Below are positions 1-13,299 of a DNA stretch of 64,000 nt, piece by piece. This stretch comes from Phoebastria nigripes (Eukaryota; Chordata; Aves; Procellariiformes; Diomedeidae): assembly GCA_035582835.1 (NCBI GenBank), contig JAYKAV010003360.1, positions 186,104 to 250,103 on the forward strand, read 5' to 3'. Below the pieces are notes generated by a model. It was given only the letters and a program-made list of their open reading frames with translations, made no database searches and was not told where the DNA came from. Position numbers and translations under genes: made by a program. Position 1 is the stretch's first letter. Every line of letters starts with the position of its first letter.

Positions 1-2179
1 ACTCAAAGGTCTTTAAGCAGATTGGTGTTAACACAGTGATTGACTGAGCTCTCTCCACATCCTTGCTTGGGTAGATGTTATATGTGAATGGGCCAGGGCA
101 CATGCATTCTTCTAGTAGTTCCATGCTGTTTGCNCTTCCTTTACCATCAGAAAATGAATTATGGCTGGGTAGTCTTCTGTCATCTCAGTGGTCTGAACTC
201 GGTCTTGAAGCTTCACTGGAAGTATTGATGATGAAAGATGAGTGTGATCTTTTCTTTCATCTCTGCTACCAGGCCCTGCCCAGCAGAATTGCATTGAGCT
301 ATAAGTGTAGTGTGACTTGCGGAAAGGCTGCGTATATAGCAATTACAATGCTTTGGTGTTCGCTAACATAGAATACAAAGCTTTTACTGAGATTTAAAAT
401 GCTGAGTCAGATAGTTGATTATAAATATAAGGAGGTGTTATTTTGAAGTGCTTTTGNGCTAGCTGTTTTCCTGCCTCTCAAGAACCCCTGCCGACAATGA
501 CTTTTGTGGTGTCCTTTCTGACCTCTTTGCTTGCATCAGTTCCATGTTCCAAATACTAACTTTAAACCTTAAATCCTCATCCCTCCTTAGAGTTCATTTA
601 TTACCTAATGCTGCCCTGAACTGACAGTTGTCACAGATGGCTTGTTTTGTAATGTTATATCTATGTCACTATGAATAGTTGCGAAGAGAGGGACAGAGAA
701 GAGTTAGGGAAAGAAAACTACTTTGTTGCTGCACATAGGACTGTTGTGGGGGGTTTTGTGTTTGGTTGGTTGGTTGGTTGTTTTTTTTTTCTTTTGGCAA
801 GTCAAAACTATTGGACCTTCTCTCTTGCTCTCTTCCTAACAAAATTATAGATACCTGAGATAAAAAGCTCTGTGCTATTTCATCCATGGTAAGCTATGAT
901 AGGATCACTGGTACAAGGTTATGAAGATCAATATTTATATGTTTTGGTAATTCTATTATTATATTTTAAATTTCAAAGCTAGACCTGAAGCAAATTGTTA
1001 TTTGTCACCTGACCAAAGTTAGTACTGCTTTAAGCAAGAGGTTGAACCAAGTTTTTTTCAGTGGTCCCTTCTTTGTAATGTTCTTTTTTTTTCCCTAACA
1101 CCTGATGGGCCATTGTTTGCCTTTGCCCCCTGTTCTTTTGTCTTTTAGCCAGAGGCTCCCTGTTTGCATCATTGTGCATGCTTATTCAAAATATGTAAAA
1201 TCTAAAACTGCTATGAATTTTCATACTGCCTAAGAAAAAACCCTGCTAATCATAGATTAAGTTTTTCAATCTCATAATTCTTTGGGATTTAAGGTTACAC
1301 ATGATGTGGCTAAAACATTTTTTTATTAACCTTTAATATTTTTAACAAAACTATGGTCCTGTCTATGTAGTATGTGCTTATGTACCAACTGAAGCTCCAG
1401 TTCTACGACAAACTGACTTTGTCACAAATAGTGCTGTTAGAGTCATTGGGATGGCTTAGTTATAAAATGGTAGTAGTGTGTATTTTTGCAGGAATGGATT
1501 AGATCAGTATATGCCTCATTGATGGCTAAGGTCTAGCCAACAACTGAAACTGAAAGAGTTGGAAAGCTTAGCACGCTATGATTGATTGTTTCAACAAAAA
1601 CTTAAATTTCATATGCATTCAAAGAGACATTCCTGTTTTCCATAGGGCTGAAACTTTCCCTTATACTTTTTGTAGATTAAACAAGTGCATCCCATCCCCA
1701 GAGTGCTTTCCTTCAGAAGACAGGGAGACCAAATATGGCAGGCAGGACTATAGCTGGTAAAATAGAGATCAACAGATACATGGTTATGTTTTGTAGAAAT
1801 TAAAGCTGCATATGTGTGTGTTCTACACAGCTAAATGTTGACAGCATTCTGGCCCTGCAGGCTAAGGTGTGTGTGACGTGTAGTCCACAGCAAGCAAGAT
1901 TTTAAAAAGGAAAAATAAGCACGTCCCCTTCTGGTTCATTAGGATAAGCTTTGTTTTCTTTCTCAAGGGGGAGGGACTGATGCAGAATACTGCTGGCTTT
2001 GATCTCTGCTAGAGTCCTGCAGCTGAGATGAAATGGAAAGCATCATGCAGCAGGAGCAAGCAGCTGCTCTCATTTACCCTGGACACCCACAAAGGGCTGA
2101 GCAGCCTTTGCCTTTGAATTGACATCACATTCATGCTGGCAGCACTGAAATACTCAGTGTCTTATTTACTCATGAAAGC

Positions 2180-2211
2180 GAAAAGGAAAAAAAAGAAAAA
2201 AAAAAAAAAAG
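2180..2211 (+). repeat. A-rich simple repeat
   Basis: A run of about 30 almost pure A bases broken by a few G. I see no SINE or processed-gene body joined to its 5' side. Confidence 0.85.
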
Positions 2212-5200
2212 ACTGATTTACCAGCTTTATCTTGACTGCACAAGAATCACCATTGCTATCGGGAGGTGCAGCGCACTTGATCCTCTATATTGAGGGAACA
2301 AAGGGCCTGGAAATCTGCCAGGTCTCTGTAGGTAAGGTATCCTCAGCTGGCAGCAATCTCTCTTGCAGCCATCAGTGGAGCAAGCTCATGAAAATCCTCT
2401 CACACTGCATGAATTCTTCTGGTAGCAGGCTATAGTTATGCAGCTCTAGCGAGTGAAATGAAGTATGATGCGTGGTGTGATACTAGAGAGAGGAATTGTG
2501 ATCAGAAACCCGTGGCAGGAAGAAAGGCTGGATGGTGGCAGTGAAGGAAAATGAAGCTGAGGGGTCAGTATGGGATAGCAACAGGGAACTCCATGGCGGA
2601 GAACAGAATCCCGTCAGCATTAGGAGGTGTTTAAGGAACCAAGTAATTTGTGGTTTAGGGTGCTGTGACCAGTGATCTGAGGGTCAGGCCTGTGTGACAA
2701 TGCTGAGAAATGTACATACTGTGTGTGCTAACTCCCAGAAGAGTCCCTGCCATGGGAGCTAGCATGGTGTCGGTGGCGGCTGAGAGCTTTGCCACCAAAC
2801 TGGAGGAAAAGCCCTAGGAACTCAAGCCCAAGAGAGATCTGACAATGTCAAATCTCCAGAGGCCAGTGCAGACAGTGCTGAATGGAGTCACTCTGGGATC
2901 TGTATCACTATGGCCACTATCACCCCAGCGAGCAAACCCATCTCAAATACAGGCTGGAGCCAGGACACTGAAATGCCAGCTGACAGGCCAGCAGTATTAG
3001 CAGCTTATATTGTACTAGAGCTGAGCAGTGTTGTGATGTGCAGTGAATTCATCAGGGCTCTGTCTCTGCTTGCACACTTCCTATTGCTAGCAGCAGCAGG
3101 TGTAGTTCTCACTGAAGGCAAGAAAGAGGATGGGTGCCTTCTTGATGTGAAGAGCTGTAAGACTGTGGGTTCATCACCTGCTTGAGGATACAGGGTAGCT
3201 GCAGGCTCTTTATTTTCCCCCATCCCCTAGAACTGAACAGCCTGTAAAGCTGGGGAACTTGGCCATGCTGTGCTGCACCATGCTGGTTTGGCTGCCTGCC
3301 CTGCTGCAAATTCTTGGGGAGCTGGTAGGGTATCTCCCTCTTGGAAGATGTCTAAAGATAATCCCTGATGCTTTCACAAATGCCTGACTCTTGAGCAAGT
3401 CATGACTGCACATCAGACATTCTGGATCATCCTGGATCATCTACTTTCATTCTTGTGGCAGTATTTAGGATGTGTTCGTTCCTAGCAGATTTGCTGTATA
3501 GTCTAAAGCAAAGTTGTTGTCACAAAGTCAGAGACCAGTTTTTGCTGCTTAGTCACCTTTAAATATTAACCTGAATAATGAAATTATTCAAAAGAATGCT
3601 GTGGGGTAGGAGTGCATCCCCCCCTCTTAAATACTAGCAAATGAGGCAGTTTCTTTCAAGGTTAAGATCAAGTCTGCGTATGCTAGCAACAGCTATTCAG
3701 AGTTGTATTTTAGAGCCTGACTCAAATGTGGAATTCCCTTTTCTTCTGGCATGTCAGGTGAATCTAGGTGTGCCCTTAATAACACTGCCCTCCTACAGAC
3801 ACTCAGTATTTAGAGCAGGGAAAAAGAAGTCAAGATTTCTGACTTGTGTTTTTAGAAGCTTTCTTTATACTTTTCACTTGCAACTTCCAAAAACTTGCCT
3901 ATGTTCAGTAGCACTATTCTTGTCTGGATATTTCGTTCTTCATCTTGAGTCAGGAAGGCAGCAATATAGAGCTAGGTTGTGCTATCCTTAAAATTTGTGC
4001 CCATATGGACACAGTCAAAGGTTTTGCCCTTCATTTCAGGGCAAGCACTCTAGGGCCTAGAGAAATCTGTGCTAATCCTGACCATATTCTTCTCGCATTC
4101 TTTCCTTAAGAAAATCCGCCTCAGCCAGATTCTATTCTCTGCTATCCATGTCCTCAGTTACTGTTTCACTGTGGATCCTGCTTTCCCCATTTTTTCCCTT
4201 GTGGACCAAAGCCATAATACTCAGTAACATTTCAAAGTATTTTTCTACCTGTTTCTAGGTAGGTTCCCTCTTGTTCTGCTACACCAGCACTCATTGCAAA
4301 TAGTGGGGGTGTATTTGGGCAGCTGGTTCTCATAATCCATCCCCTGTTCAAGGAACCTGATTGATTGCTGTTGCTGCCAGGAGGGCTGCAGGTACCTGTG
4401 CCCCATCAGCAACAGGTGGTTTGTACTTGGTATTACATCCTGCCCATATTTGAGCAATTTCTCATTTATTCATAAAATTTGTTCTGTCTTTTCTTGGCTT
4501 GTGACTTAATGTTAGTGCTGCCAGCTGCATTTTCTTCTTACCTGTCTGCTCGGCAATTTGACTTAATGCAGTCATCAAGGAGGCTGTATACTGATCCTTT
4601 ACTCACAATCTGAGTAAAAGCTGGTGTTAGCACAAGCTCTAATCAATTTGCCCATTTAATTTCAATTCAAAGTTTGAAGTAGTCTCTAAAAGGACCACAC
4701 TCTAGCCCACAGCTGTGCTTGCTTTCTGTGGCCCAAGATCAGCAGCTATCTGTCCCAAGTCCCCTAGGTCATTTCTTGTCTTGTAAAGCAGCAGTAGTCT
4801 TACCTGCTGCACCCCCTGCCTTGGGATGGTAATCTATCTGTTGTTATACATGCTGCTGTTCCAAGCTCCTTTTTCTTTTCCCATTTATACATATCATCCC
4901 CTAAATCACCTTCCTCTGGTGACTTCAAATCTAATTCTCCACCACTTTCTGCAGATACAGCAGCTATTTTTAATTTTTGCATCCTGTTCTGCTTTTGCAA
5001 GCATCTAATTTTAGCTTCACATTTAATATGATCAGGTTCCTTTGGAGCTCTCCTTTGCTCTAGGGCGAATGGCTATACTGTGCATGTTAATCATTCTACT
5101 CGATTCTGCCGTTTTCTGCTTCTGTGGCTTTTCCCTTTTTCTGAACTGAAAATACTGTATCTCATTATTACCTTTTTGAGCCACTAGACTGTACTACTTT

Positions 5201-7420
5201 TCAAGTTTCTTAGTATTTTCTTTTAAAACACAGTTTTCAGATCAAAGCAGTTATTTTCTGCTTTTACTCTGGCTCTATCAGCACAAAATGTTTTAGCTGC
5301 TTCCACAACAGTCACAGTAATACAGGAATTTTATCCTCAAGTTTCACTTCATAAGCTCTACAGTAACTAGAGAACATTTATTCTATATCATCCCTGGTCC
5401 TATGGGCTGAAATGAAACATCCCTTCTTCCATGGAGAGGTGCCTGTAGCCTTGAAGGTCTTGGGGTTTTTTTGTTGATACTTTTATATTGCTCAGATCTT
5501 CAGTTAGAGCAATTAGTATCATTTGGGTGGCATTAGAGGCTTGTCGAGGTCACTTTGCTTGGTTTCCAGCAAAAAAACAAAAGACTTGGCAAACTGCAAA
5601 GGACACATGCTGGCTAGCTAATGAAAAAACATTTTTTCTGGGGCCATGCAACGTCCTAGGCTGAACACAGCAAAGGAGGCTATGATGCCTTCAGACTGGA
5701 ATTGAACTATTCTTACCCAAGGGCTTCATGGAGTATTGCGTCTCAGGAGCCTTCCCCTGATCAAAGGGGCCAGTGTTGTCTTTGGGCTCTTTACTTGACA
5801 CGGTGCACTTCCAGTATTTCTGGAACAAGTCATATTTACACCATGGAAACAGCCTGCAATCCAACCGAACATTTCACTTTGAGCTGGCCAGCAAGGAAGA
5901 GATCCCTGATCAGATGCAGAAGAGGAAAAAAAAGGACATAATATGCTAATAGTGGATCCAAAGCAGAAAAAGAGAGAGATACAGTCCTTCAAGCTGCAAA
6001 AGCTCAGAGCTGAACTCGGGGTTATCAGAGGTTCCCAGTAGTGACTGTGGCATACAAGGCATCTTCACGACAGCGTACAAGCAATGACCCCAGGCACAGC
6101 ACCAGCAGTACCCCTGGAGAGGACTCATGCAGAAATGGGCATGGTACTTGCAGGGTCTTTTCCCAGAAGATCATGAATGCAGGTAGATCGAGCAGTTACG
6201 GTTAGAGAAGAAAACAGTATGTGCCAGTAGAGGAGATGAGGGTGATTATTTTTAGCTTTAGTTTCCACAGAGACTGTGCATCAAAAGTAATGAGAAAGGA
6301 CTGGCAGGCACAGGAGGCTGTGAGGTTTGCACTCAGTTCCATGAAGAGCATCTCTAGGATGAAGCTAGACCAAGAAATGAATTTGAGAAATGCACTGCTA
6401 AATCAAAAAAGCCAAAGGGCCCATATTCCCATCTTGTCCTGAAGCCCTGAAAGCTCTTAATCAAGGAAGTAATTTAATTTTGAACTTTACTGATTGGCTG
6501 TTTTCACACGTGGCCAATGTGGGCACTTCAGAGCTTTTAACCTTGCTGGAAATAGAGCAGGACTGCTGGAAACTGGGAAGATCTCTGCTTTTTTCTTCAA
6601 GAACTGTGAACCTATTCTCCTATGTGCTGTGCAGTTACTTGTATGGATCTACAGCAAGTGCAGTAGCCCTTCAGTCTGGAGTGACAGAGTTTTACCTACG
6701 AGTAAAAGCTTTATCAGCGCTGGTGCCCCAAAATAGGCAGCATCCTGACGTCCCTTCAGGATGAATCCCCTGGGGGACCATTCAGTTGCAACCGCATGTC
6801 GTGACCTACAGCTAGCAAAGCTGAAAGGACAGCGAATCTTCCATGCGAGAAGAGCCAGCAGAGTGATTACAGCCGAGTTCTGGCTGAAGGCACCCTGGGG
6901 CTGGCTGCTGCTTTATTTTACTAAGTGGGTAAGTTCATGCTCCTTTAACTCAGGGAAAAAGCTTCTGGTTCAGTGATGGGGCAGGATCTCTTCAAGAGCA
7001 TGTGAGAACACGGTATTGATTCAGCCCTGGCTGTGTGTGAGGAAATCCCTGGGAGCATCCACCTTTGTCCTGACTTACCTGTCAGAACAGCACTGAAATA
7101 TTGGCCTGAAACATCTGTCACTTTAGTTCTTTGTTGATCATCTGAGCTGGCTCCCTTATGCCAAGCACAACAGCAATGGGGAGAAGGGATGAAAGGGTAT
7201 AAGGTACTAGCTGCAGCTTTTCTGGTCCTGAAGGGTACACTAAAGTGGGTTAGCTGTCAGCTGTCCCACGGAGACTATCCACCCAGTGCAGACAGCCAGG
7301 GAGTGTTACACCAATGTTCTGCTTGCTTCCCCTTCCCTCTCATCCCCTCCAGAGCCAGTGGGGCAGGTAGGACCTCAAAACACCATCTGGCATCAGGCGA
7401 AGTAGTTGGGAAAATTCCTT

Positions 7421-7454
7421 ACTGAGCTTGATACATCACTGAGCTTGATGTATC
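7421..7454. repeat. 17-bp imperfect tandem duplication
   Basis: ACTGAGCTTGATACATC (7421-7437) is followed by ACTGAGCTTGATGTATC (7438-7454), differing at two bases. GATACATC and GATGTATC are also inverted repeats of each other. Confidence 0.9.
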
Positions 7455-8404
7455 GCTGTTGGACATTGTCAGGACTCTGGTCTCTCTGGGCAGGCTCAGA
7501 AGTGCATGCTTAGGCACCTGAGGAGGCTTTTGGGGCAGTGATTGACAGACCAAGGTCTCCAACTTCTTCAGACTCTTTCAGAGCTGGGTAGCAGCAGCAG
7601 GTGAGGTTGCATATCTGGATTTTAGTCCTTGCCTTTTAATCTTTGAAAATAAATAAATACTGCTGTCTCTCAGTGTAGGGAATAGGAAGTACCTTCTGAC
7701 AGAAGGTTGCTGGCAGAAACTGGTGTCCATTTTGGTCTCTTTGAATGCTGTCACTTTTCTGAACTTCTGAACTGCTTTTTTTTTCCCCTGGAATTCTGGG
7801 GGGGTCTGATCTTGTAGATGCTTCTGCCACAGGCTGCATGCTCTCATGTCTGTAAGGCCGTTCAAGAGCAAGTACATTAGATAGTTAGCCCTGGTTGCTG
7901 GCAGTCAATGGGGAAAGCTCAGCATCCTCTGTAGATATCAGTGTGGTAATACTGCTTGCATGAAGTGGGAAGACATGGTCAGGCTGGATATTGCAGGGAA
8001 GAGCGTTCAAGAAATTCAATGTGAAAATGGATTGGATCCGATTCCTTACCTCTTTGCTGCCCGTGGCCAAGCAGAGAAATGCCGGAGCATCCTTCCTCAC
8101 CTGCTAATTGCACCCAGTCTGCACGGATATAAAAAGAGTAGTCGATGAAGCACAGGAGCATCCATCCTGCAGCTTACATAAGTAGTAAGGAAGAGTTCAA
8201 TTCAGTGTGGTGAAGGGAAAAGCTCAAAGAAAACAGAAAATAGGACACTTGGTCGTTCCAGAAATGACCCAGTGTGCTCCGCAAGAAAATCAGTCCTATA
8301 ATGGGATCATCTCTTTCTTGATATGTCTACAGTGTTATGGTGCCTTAATGACCCGGCTTTTTTTCCCTTGTTTTCCTCATATTTACTTGTTCATTCTACC
8401 TTTG

Positions 8405-8790
8405 CCCTCCTTCCCCGGCCCCAGCACACGCCGGCCCCTTCCCTCCTCCTGCCCCTGGGCTGGCGGCCCCGGGGCCGCGCCGCGCTGCGCACCCCGCCGG
8501 CTGGGTATGGGTAGATGCACGATTTCGCACCCGGGAGAAAACGTAGCCTCTCGGCCCGGGTCCCCGCCTCTCCCGCCGGCCGAGCCACTGGGGGTCAGTG
8601 TTGCTCCGCTGACGCCGCAGCAGCGCCGGGCCGCGCTCCCTGGGGCAGCGGCCGCGGGGAGGCGGTGGGAGCCCGGAGCTCCGGCTGCCCGCCGGCAGGG
8701 CTGGGGGAGGCGGTCCGGGGCCACCACGGCTCCGCCAGCAGCAATGCGAGCTGGCAGGAGCAAGGCTCAGCCTGGGACGTTCAGACGCGC
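8405..8790. promoter_or_regulatory. CpG island, promoter-like
   Basis: This is a sharply bounded block of about 390 bases that is very GC-rich and holds several dozen CpG dinucleotides, in a region otherwise CpG-poor and AT-rich. Such unmethylated-type islands usually mark promoters. Long open frames on both strands here follow from base composition (few stop codons) and are not evidence of protein. No recognisable exon adjoins it. It lies about 5.3 kb past the CDHR3 stop codon. Confidence 0.75.
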
Positions 8791-8814
8791 CGCAGTTGTG
8801 CTTCCCTAGAGGAA

Positions 8815-8870
8815 CCCCGTGCCTCAGTTTCAGTGTCTAAAATGCAGTGCATCACCTGCCTCCCTCTTCT
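8815..8870 (+). mobile_element. Possible MIR-type fragment beside the CpG island
   Basis: GTGCCTCAGTTTCAGTGTCT followed by AAAATGCAG resembles the MIR 3' segment. It is short, so the match may be chance. Confidence 0.3.
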
Positions 8871-11084
8871 TCNCCAGCAGCACCCAGAGGCCCTGGTGAG
8901 AGTCTTCAGCTGCCTAGTCACTGACCAGATGGCAGAGACCCCTTCTTTGCTATTGCTTTTAGTAATTACAGGAGAGGAGAGATGGCTAGAGCAAGCTGGG
9001 ATCAGGCCAGATGCTTCTCCTTTCCCCAGGGCCTGTGTGGCCAGACGTGCACGTGTTGTCCTGGCAGCCTGCCTGGCCCTTGTCAGATGCCATGCCCGGA
9101 GCGCTGCCAAGCGTGTGGATCTGGCAGCTTGCGGGCCCGCCAGCTCTGCTGCCTACATGGATGGGCACCAGCCCCCAACCCCTCCCTGAGGTTCGTTTGC
9201 ACCAGGATATGCACAGCCCCTCTGGAAAGAGTCGGCTGTCATGGCTCGCCGGCAGGCAGGGCACCGTGGGGTGAGCCCAGTGCAGACACCCAGGCAGGGC
9301 CGGCTGTAATCCAGGCAGGTCTTGCACAAACACAGTGATGCTGCTCCTGTCTGCATGGCCCCAGATAGTATCCATGGGAAGGAATTGAAAATCAGACACA
9401 GCTGCATGGCTGGTCCAAGCCTTGCCTTGCCCCTGTCGTTCACCAACTGCTTTTTTCAAGCCCGGGAAGTTAAGCAAGGACCTTGCCTCAAAATCAAATC
9501 CCAGGGGGTCTATTGACCTTGCGGCAGCTGGAGTTTGGTACCGGGTACCACCAGAGTGATGGCATCCTTGAATAACATTCAGAGTAAGATCTATTCATCT
9601 ATTTTGTTTTCAAGTGTGTCTTTCACTCAATAATATGGAGCTTGCTGCAGAAACTCGCTTGAAGCTTGTATTTGTCTTCTTCAATCTCCTGGCCAGGCCC
9701 ATGCTTTTCTATTTGGCTGCTTTGAAGCACATCTCATAACATGCTTCCAGATGCAGAATGACCCCAAAGGCAGGTCCCAGAAAGCAGCCTGCAGACCTCA
9801 GAGCACCAACAAAGTGTGGGTGGTGCCCCATCTCCTCCTGGGATCTGAGCAGGCAGCAGCAGAGCTGGGCTGACCTCCGTGCTCAGCTTCCTGCTGATTT
9901 TCAGCTTCCTCGGGCACTGGTGCAGTGGCACAGACCTGCCCTTGCCTGAGCAACCTGGGCTGAGACTCAGCTGATCTACCTTTGCGTGTGTGGTGTGTAG
10001 GCATTGATATCTGATCTAGTCAGCCAGATNGAGCTGCTTTTAGGGCACAGTTCATCTGATCTATTCTAGACAGATGTCTGCTTTGCAATAAGTCACCCCT
10101 AAAGTGCCTCTTTCTCCCCAGTGATGACACGGGGAGCTTGCAGTGACTAGCTCAGACAAGGCATGTGTGGGTGAAGCCCAGTGGGCACTGAGCCTGTGTT
10201 CAGCCTTTCAGCTGGAGCCTTGCAAAGGGCCTGTTGTGGTTGGGGATCTTGGACAACTGATCAGCCGGGGCATGTGCAATATGCACTTGTGGCTGCTTGC
10301 TGTTAAAATGTTATTTCCATTATGGTGTTGCAATCTGTGTCTCATAAAATAACCTAGCAGCTAGATTCTTTGCTCAGGAGAAGGAGGATCGTTCCCCTTG
10401 TCTGACCCCTCTTCTCTGAGGGGGTCCAAACCCCATCTCCTGCTCCTAGTGAGCAGTCACGAAGTGGCAGCCTCTGGGGCAGACGTTTTCCATCTCTGCA
10501 GCTGAAACTGTTGTCCTGTGTAGGTAGGTCTCTTGGAGACCATGAACAAATACAGTATCAGCACTTCTACATTCCTTGATATAAATGAAGTTACATGGCC
10601 AGAAGCTGAGACTTCCAATGTTTATTGCAAGTGCTATTTATAATACCAACATGAAAGCAGAGCATTTATGCATTAGAAGTACATTCACTTTGGAGAAAAG
10701 CACCAAAAAAACAGTAATATGATCACACATAAACTACTGGGGGAACTAGACCCAGTCAGGAAGTGACCTGTGCTCTTCCGTAATCACTCTTGAAACTTTC
10801 AGAGCAACGTTAATCCAAAGGTCTCAAAGCACTTCAGAGATGTGTAATAGGTGGAGACGCAGCAATCAAAAGCTGTGGCAGAACTCACACTGATTTTTGT
10901 AGACTTTGGATAAAATTAATGCATAACATGTAACAGACAGCTGGAGGTCAGGAACTGTTGCCCCAGCCACGCTGCTTGAACCACCAGGCGCCTTTCTTCC
11001 TCTTCTAGTCTCAGCTTATCGGTGTCATCACTCTAAAATAAATGGCACCAAAGTTCACAGTTTGTAACTATATGCACAGAGACT

Positions 11085-11330
11085 AACGGAGCTGTTGAGG
11101 ATTAGAGAGGCTGTTCCCATCATCTAGTCTGACCCTCTAGAGCACACAGCAGCCATTCTTGACTTTGGAAGTCTTCAAATGATGGAAAGACCTCGCAGTC
11201 TTAGCTAATTGTTCCGATAATTAAATGCTTTTATTGTCTACAGCCTGCACTTAATCCTTGCTCTCAGTCCATCTAGTGGCAGTTTTCAACACTGAATCTC
11301 TGTTCTCAAAGACACTTCTGAATGAAAAAA
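11085..11330 (-). mobile_element. Old, diverged CR1-type fragment
   Basis: CATCATCTAGTCTGACCCTC, then a GAAGTCTTCAAATGATGGAA block, then a GTTCCGATAATTAA block follow the order seen at the 3' end of ancient sauropsid CR1 copies, in reverse orientation. It is heavily mutated and its ends are approximate. Confidence 0.65.
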
Positions 11331-11408
11331 GCACGAAAGGTGGTTTAACAATTAGATGAGGTTACTACCATTTACAGCTGTACTGCACAGCATAAGTATC
11401 GTAATCTG

Positions 11409-11478
11409 TATTATATGAAACAATATGTTTCTTTTACATATATTCAAAGTATCTTTTCATATATTGTTTCATATAATA
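11409..11478. repeat. Inverted repeat, 18-bp perfect arms
   Basis: TATTATATGAAACAATAT at 11409-11426 is the exact reverse complement of 11461-11478, with a 34-base AT-rich spacer. On either strand it would fold into a hairpin. Confidence 0.9.
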
Positions 11479-13299
11479 TGCAATAAGTGTACATCTAGGT
11501 CAGTCAGTTCTGTCTTCGCTGCTTTTGCTCTACTGAAGATAGGCCAAAGAAATGAATGGTTGTGCTTCAGCTCAGTGAGACCTGAATTCATTCTTGATTC
11601 CTTCACAGCAATGAAAGTCAATAGTACTAGGGACAGCTGATAGGAAAATTGTCCTGCTTTTGCATAAAGCTGATGCTCCAATAAAGCCTTGTTATTCCTT
11701 GATTTTGTAGATCCCGAGCAAGGAAAGTAGTTTTGTGCATGGTCAAAATAAGGTCTTACAGTGAAGATCAGGATGAAGAATTATTTGGAGCTGGAGATCA
11801 GCATTGCCCATATTGAACCAACAGTGTGAGTGAGAAAGCACATAGCTGTGCTTTAGGGTCAGCATACTTGTTTCCCCATGCAGCAAGTTGCATGGGACTC
11901 ACAAGATGCCTTATCTTGCTTGAACCTGCCCCCAAAAAGGCTGAGTGCACCAGCTAAACTCACCTCAACTGGATGGAGGCATCCTGGGCAGTATTAGCTC
12001 TTAGATCTGGCAGCTCTTAGACCCATGGTGCCTCTTTGTATAGCTGTCAGTTGTTCAGAGGTTAGAGTATGTGAGCATCACTATGAAGGTAGTTGCTTTT
12101 CACCGAGCTGTTGGCCAGCTGTGGGAGACTANGGCATCAGCAGTGTTGGCCGTGACAATGTGTTTGCATACATGGATGCTCAGAGCATGCTGTAATACCG
12201 TGTTATGCTGTTGTTGGGGGTTTTTTCCCCATGAAGGAANGCAAGAAGTTTGTGCAGTTCAGCAGCAGGAAGAGTAGTAAAGAAAGATGAGTTTTCATCC
12301 ATCTCTTTCCAGGTTTCCTGGCTGAAACTACAGCCTGTCTCTGCCTCCCCTTACAAAAAGGTCTCTTAATCACAAAAGTAGAATGAGAGGAATCAAGGAA
12401 GCAGAGCGGCTGCCCTAGAGAAACACCCAGGAAAATAAATACAAAAGCCTGTGTGTCTTCCTGTCATGAAAACAATGCAGTTAACTTCTTCAGGCAACGA
12501 AGATTTAACATTTGTAGGTGCCAGGCGTGCCTGTGGCTAGCTTGGTGTCAGAGTGATAAAAAGATCAGAGTTACAGCAGTACTACCAGTTACCGCAGAAC
12601 TTCTCCATGTCACCAGAAAACCACCTGCATAGAAATCGAATACATTATATTTACAGCAAATGAATGCAAACAATGGTGGGTTGGAGCTCTGAATGTGTGA
12701 CTAGCCCTGTTGGTGGTGGAGGTTAAACAGCGCTATAACAACCACAGCAGACATGGTAAACCAATAACATGTTCAGAGAGTATAAATCACTCTTTCCTAT
12801 TTCTATCATTGTGGTGTTCATGACACGCTGGGTTTCTGATTGTGCAATGAAATGGCAATTGTGCAATGAAGACGTTTGGTGTTTGTAAGGGAAGTTGTTC
12901 CTGAGCCAAACTGCTCCTTTGGAGCACAGCAAAGAGCCGCAGCACCGTGACGGGTGGTTTTGTAAAGCGTAGGATCCTCGGTGAAATTACCCTGGGCCTC
13001 CCCATCCAGATCCTCTGTTGTACGACAAAAAACAATGCATGTGACAGATTGGATAAAATCTTCATTGACTGTCCCTGCTCAACTTAAACCAACTATTTTT
13101 TTGCCACCTGATATCAGTCCCTTGCTGCCAAAAAAACTTTTTGTAATCAGGAAAGAAAAGAAGCCAAGACATTGAGTATGAAGTCATCATTTATAATTAA
13201 TTTTCTTCAGATTAAAATAATTTTCTGAAATCTTGTAGGGTTTGCTTGTTTTATATCAGGTTCTTAGACAGCACTTACATTATACTTGCCTACATTCAG

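Larger units (their letters stand above)
1..8404. other. Downstream intergenic region, no recognised gene
   Basis: About 8.4 kb of AT-leaning single-copy sequence. Open frames here are short, lack conserved domains and do not assemble into exons with consistent phases. In mammals SYPL1 lies beyond CDHR3 in tail-to-tail orientation, so its 3' end would be expected on this side, but I could not find SYPL1 coding sequence. I see only an A-rich run (2180-2211), a TTGG microrepeat near 762-780 and a small tandem duplication (7421-7454). Confidence 0.6.
8791..13299. other. Intergenic region between the CpG island and the CDHR3 3' end
   Basis: No exon is supported. The first 0.7 kb after the island stays GC-rich and keeps several overlapping open frames on both strands without recognisable domains. 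It includes the old CR1 copy (11085-11330) and the inverted repeat (11409-11478). Confidence 0.6.

Noticed and set aside
1..8404. SYPL1, expected from mammalian synteny
   Set aside because: I looked for its conserved coding blocks on the plus strand and found none, so the gene is either outside the window or not recognisable here.
8207..9189. Long open frames on both strands around the CpG island (up to about 220 codons)
   Set aside because: They overlap on opposite strands, are rich in Ala, Arg, Pro and Gly as expected from GC-rich DNA, and show no domain or splice-consistent structure.
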